Shown: positions 6,214 to 6,417 of the stretch, piece after piece
How positions within the stretch are numbered: the stretch's first letter is position 1
Layout of the letters: the number at the start of each line of letters is the position of its first letter
Assembly (NCBI GenBank): GCA_015904055.1
Contig: JABMDE010000080.1
Coordinates: 28,742 to 35,158 of the forward strand
From: Nitrospira sp.
GTDB taxonomy: Bacteria > Nitrospirota > Nitrospiria > Nitrospirales > Nitrospiraceae
Direction of reading: 5' to 3'
Length of the DNA stretch: 6,417 nt
Translations under genes and position numbers: made by a program
Notes under the pieces: generated by a model
Databases searched by the model: none
Told to the model about the DNA's origin: nothing
The model's input: the letters and a program-made list of their open reading frames with translations, nothing else

Positions 6214-6417
6214 CTACATCCCGCGTCCAGAAGGCGACCGGGGCTGGCCGCTGCCAAATCCAGGCGGCAATTCGCCGGATCGCCGCTCCCCCCGTGCAGT
6301 CTCAACCCCTATGACCACCATATCGCCATCGGCCACTGCGCCATCCAGCACTTCCGTTGAAACCCCGTCAGAAATACCCGTGTGAACGGCGAACGGCTCT
6401 GGCTCTCCCGCAACACC
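6214..6417 (-). CDS. macA: C-terminal end of a MacA-like periplasmic adaptor (membrane fusion protein), 5' end outside window
   Basis: The last 67 codons of a leftward gene end with TAG at 6216-6214. The residues PFAVHTGISDGVSTEVLDGA followed by VADGDMVVIGVE are the closing beta-domain of RND/MacA-type adaptors, in which 'V-x-TG-x-(S/T)DG' and 'EV-x-G-x-(L/V)-x-x-GD-x-V' are usual. A Gly/Pro/Arg-rich tail (LPPGFGSGQPRSP) follows, as in many MacA relatives. MacA bridges the inner-membrane MacB complex to a TolC-type outer-membrane channel. Position and orientation directly upstream of the ATPase and permease genes support this. The N-terminal signal or anchor and the coiled-coil hairpin lie beyond the window. 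Confidence 0.85.
   Translation of the reverse strand, partial: GVAGEPEPFAVHTGISDGVSTEVLDGAVADGDMVVIGVETARGERRSGELPPGFGSGQPRSPSGRGM

Overview
This looks like bacterial chromosomal DNA with moderately high G+C. The gene content is ABC exporters of the MacB/LolCDE type, a ComF-family protein, an FmdB-type zinc ribbon and a class 1A dihydroorotate dehydrogenase. I lean towards a Nitrospira-like (Nitrospirota) or deltaproteobacterial source. That is an impression from protein style, not something the sequence proves. No RNA gene, insertion sequence, CRISPR array or phage gene is visible, and no stretch over 300 bases lacks coding sequence or gene remnants.

Layout, left to right. 1-1703 (minus): the first 567 codons of a large two-module FtsX/MacB-type permease that runs off the left edge. 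1704-1864: a short divergent control region with a good sigma-70 promoter for a small LuxR-type regulator (1865-2143, plus). 2147-2473 (minus): only the last third of a class 1A dihydroorotate dehydrogenase (pyrD). It is fused out of frame to an ABC ATPase (start 3048, minus) that has lost its H-loop and C-terminus. 3049-3201: a divergent region with a near-consensus promoter for comF (3202-4029, plus), followed closely by an fmdB-like gene (4033 onward) with an internal deletion. 4186-4252: a strong orphan promoter with an overlapping inverted repeat, a ribosome site and the start of an unidentified plus-strand gene. That gene is cut off after about 15 codons by the truncated 3' end of a MacB-type permease (4190-5389, minus). 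5389-6108 (minus): its complete ABC ATPase. 6214-6417 (minus): the C-terminus of the MacA-like periplasmic adaptor.

The right side reads as one MacA - ATPase - permease export operon transcribed leftward, with the ATPase and permease coupled by a TGATG stop/start overlap. The left side looks like a second export system (ATPase plus large permease) whose ATPase gene has been broken and separated from its permease by a pyrD/luxR segment.

The main point of interest is not a new system. It is a cluster of at least three, possibly four, sharp junctions in about 2.6 kb (near 2470, 4070, 4300, and perhaps 1760-1800). At each one, a recognisable gene stops mid-domain and joins unrelated sequence or a distant part of itself. 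This is either a hot spot of real deletion and rearrangement or a series of assembly chimeras. Read mapping across the junctions would separate the two.
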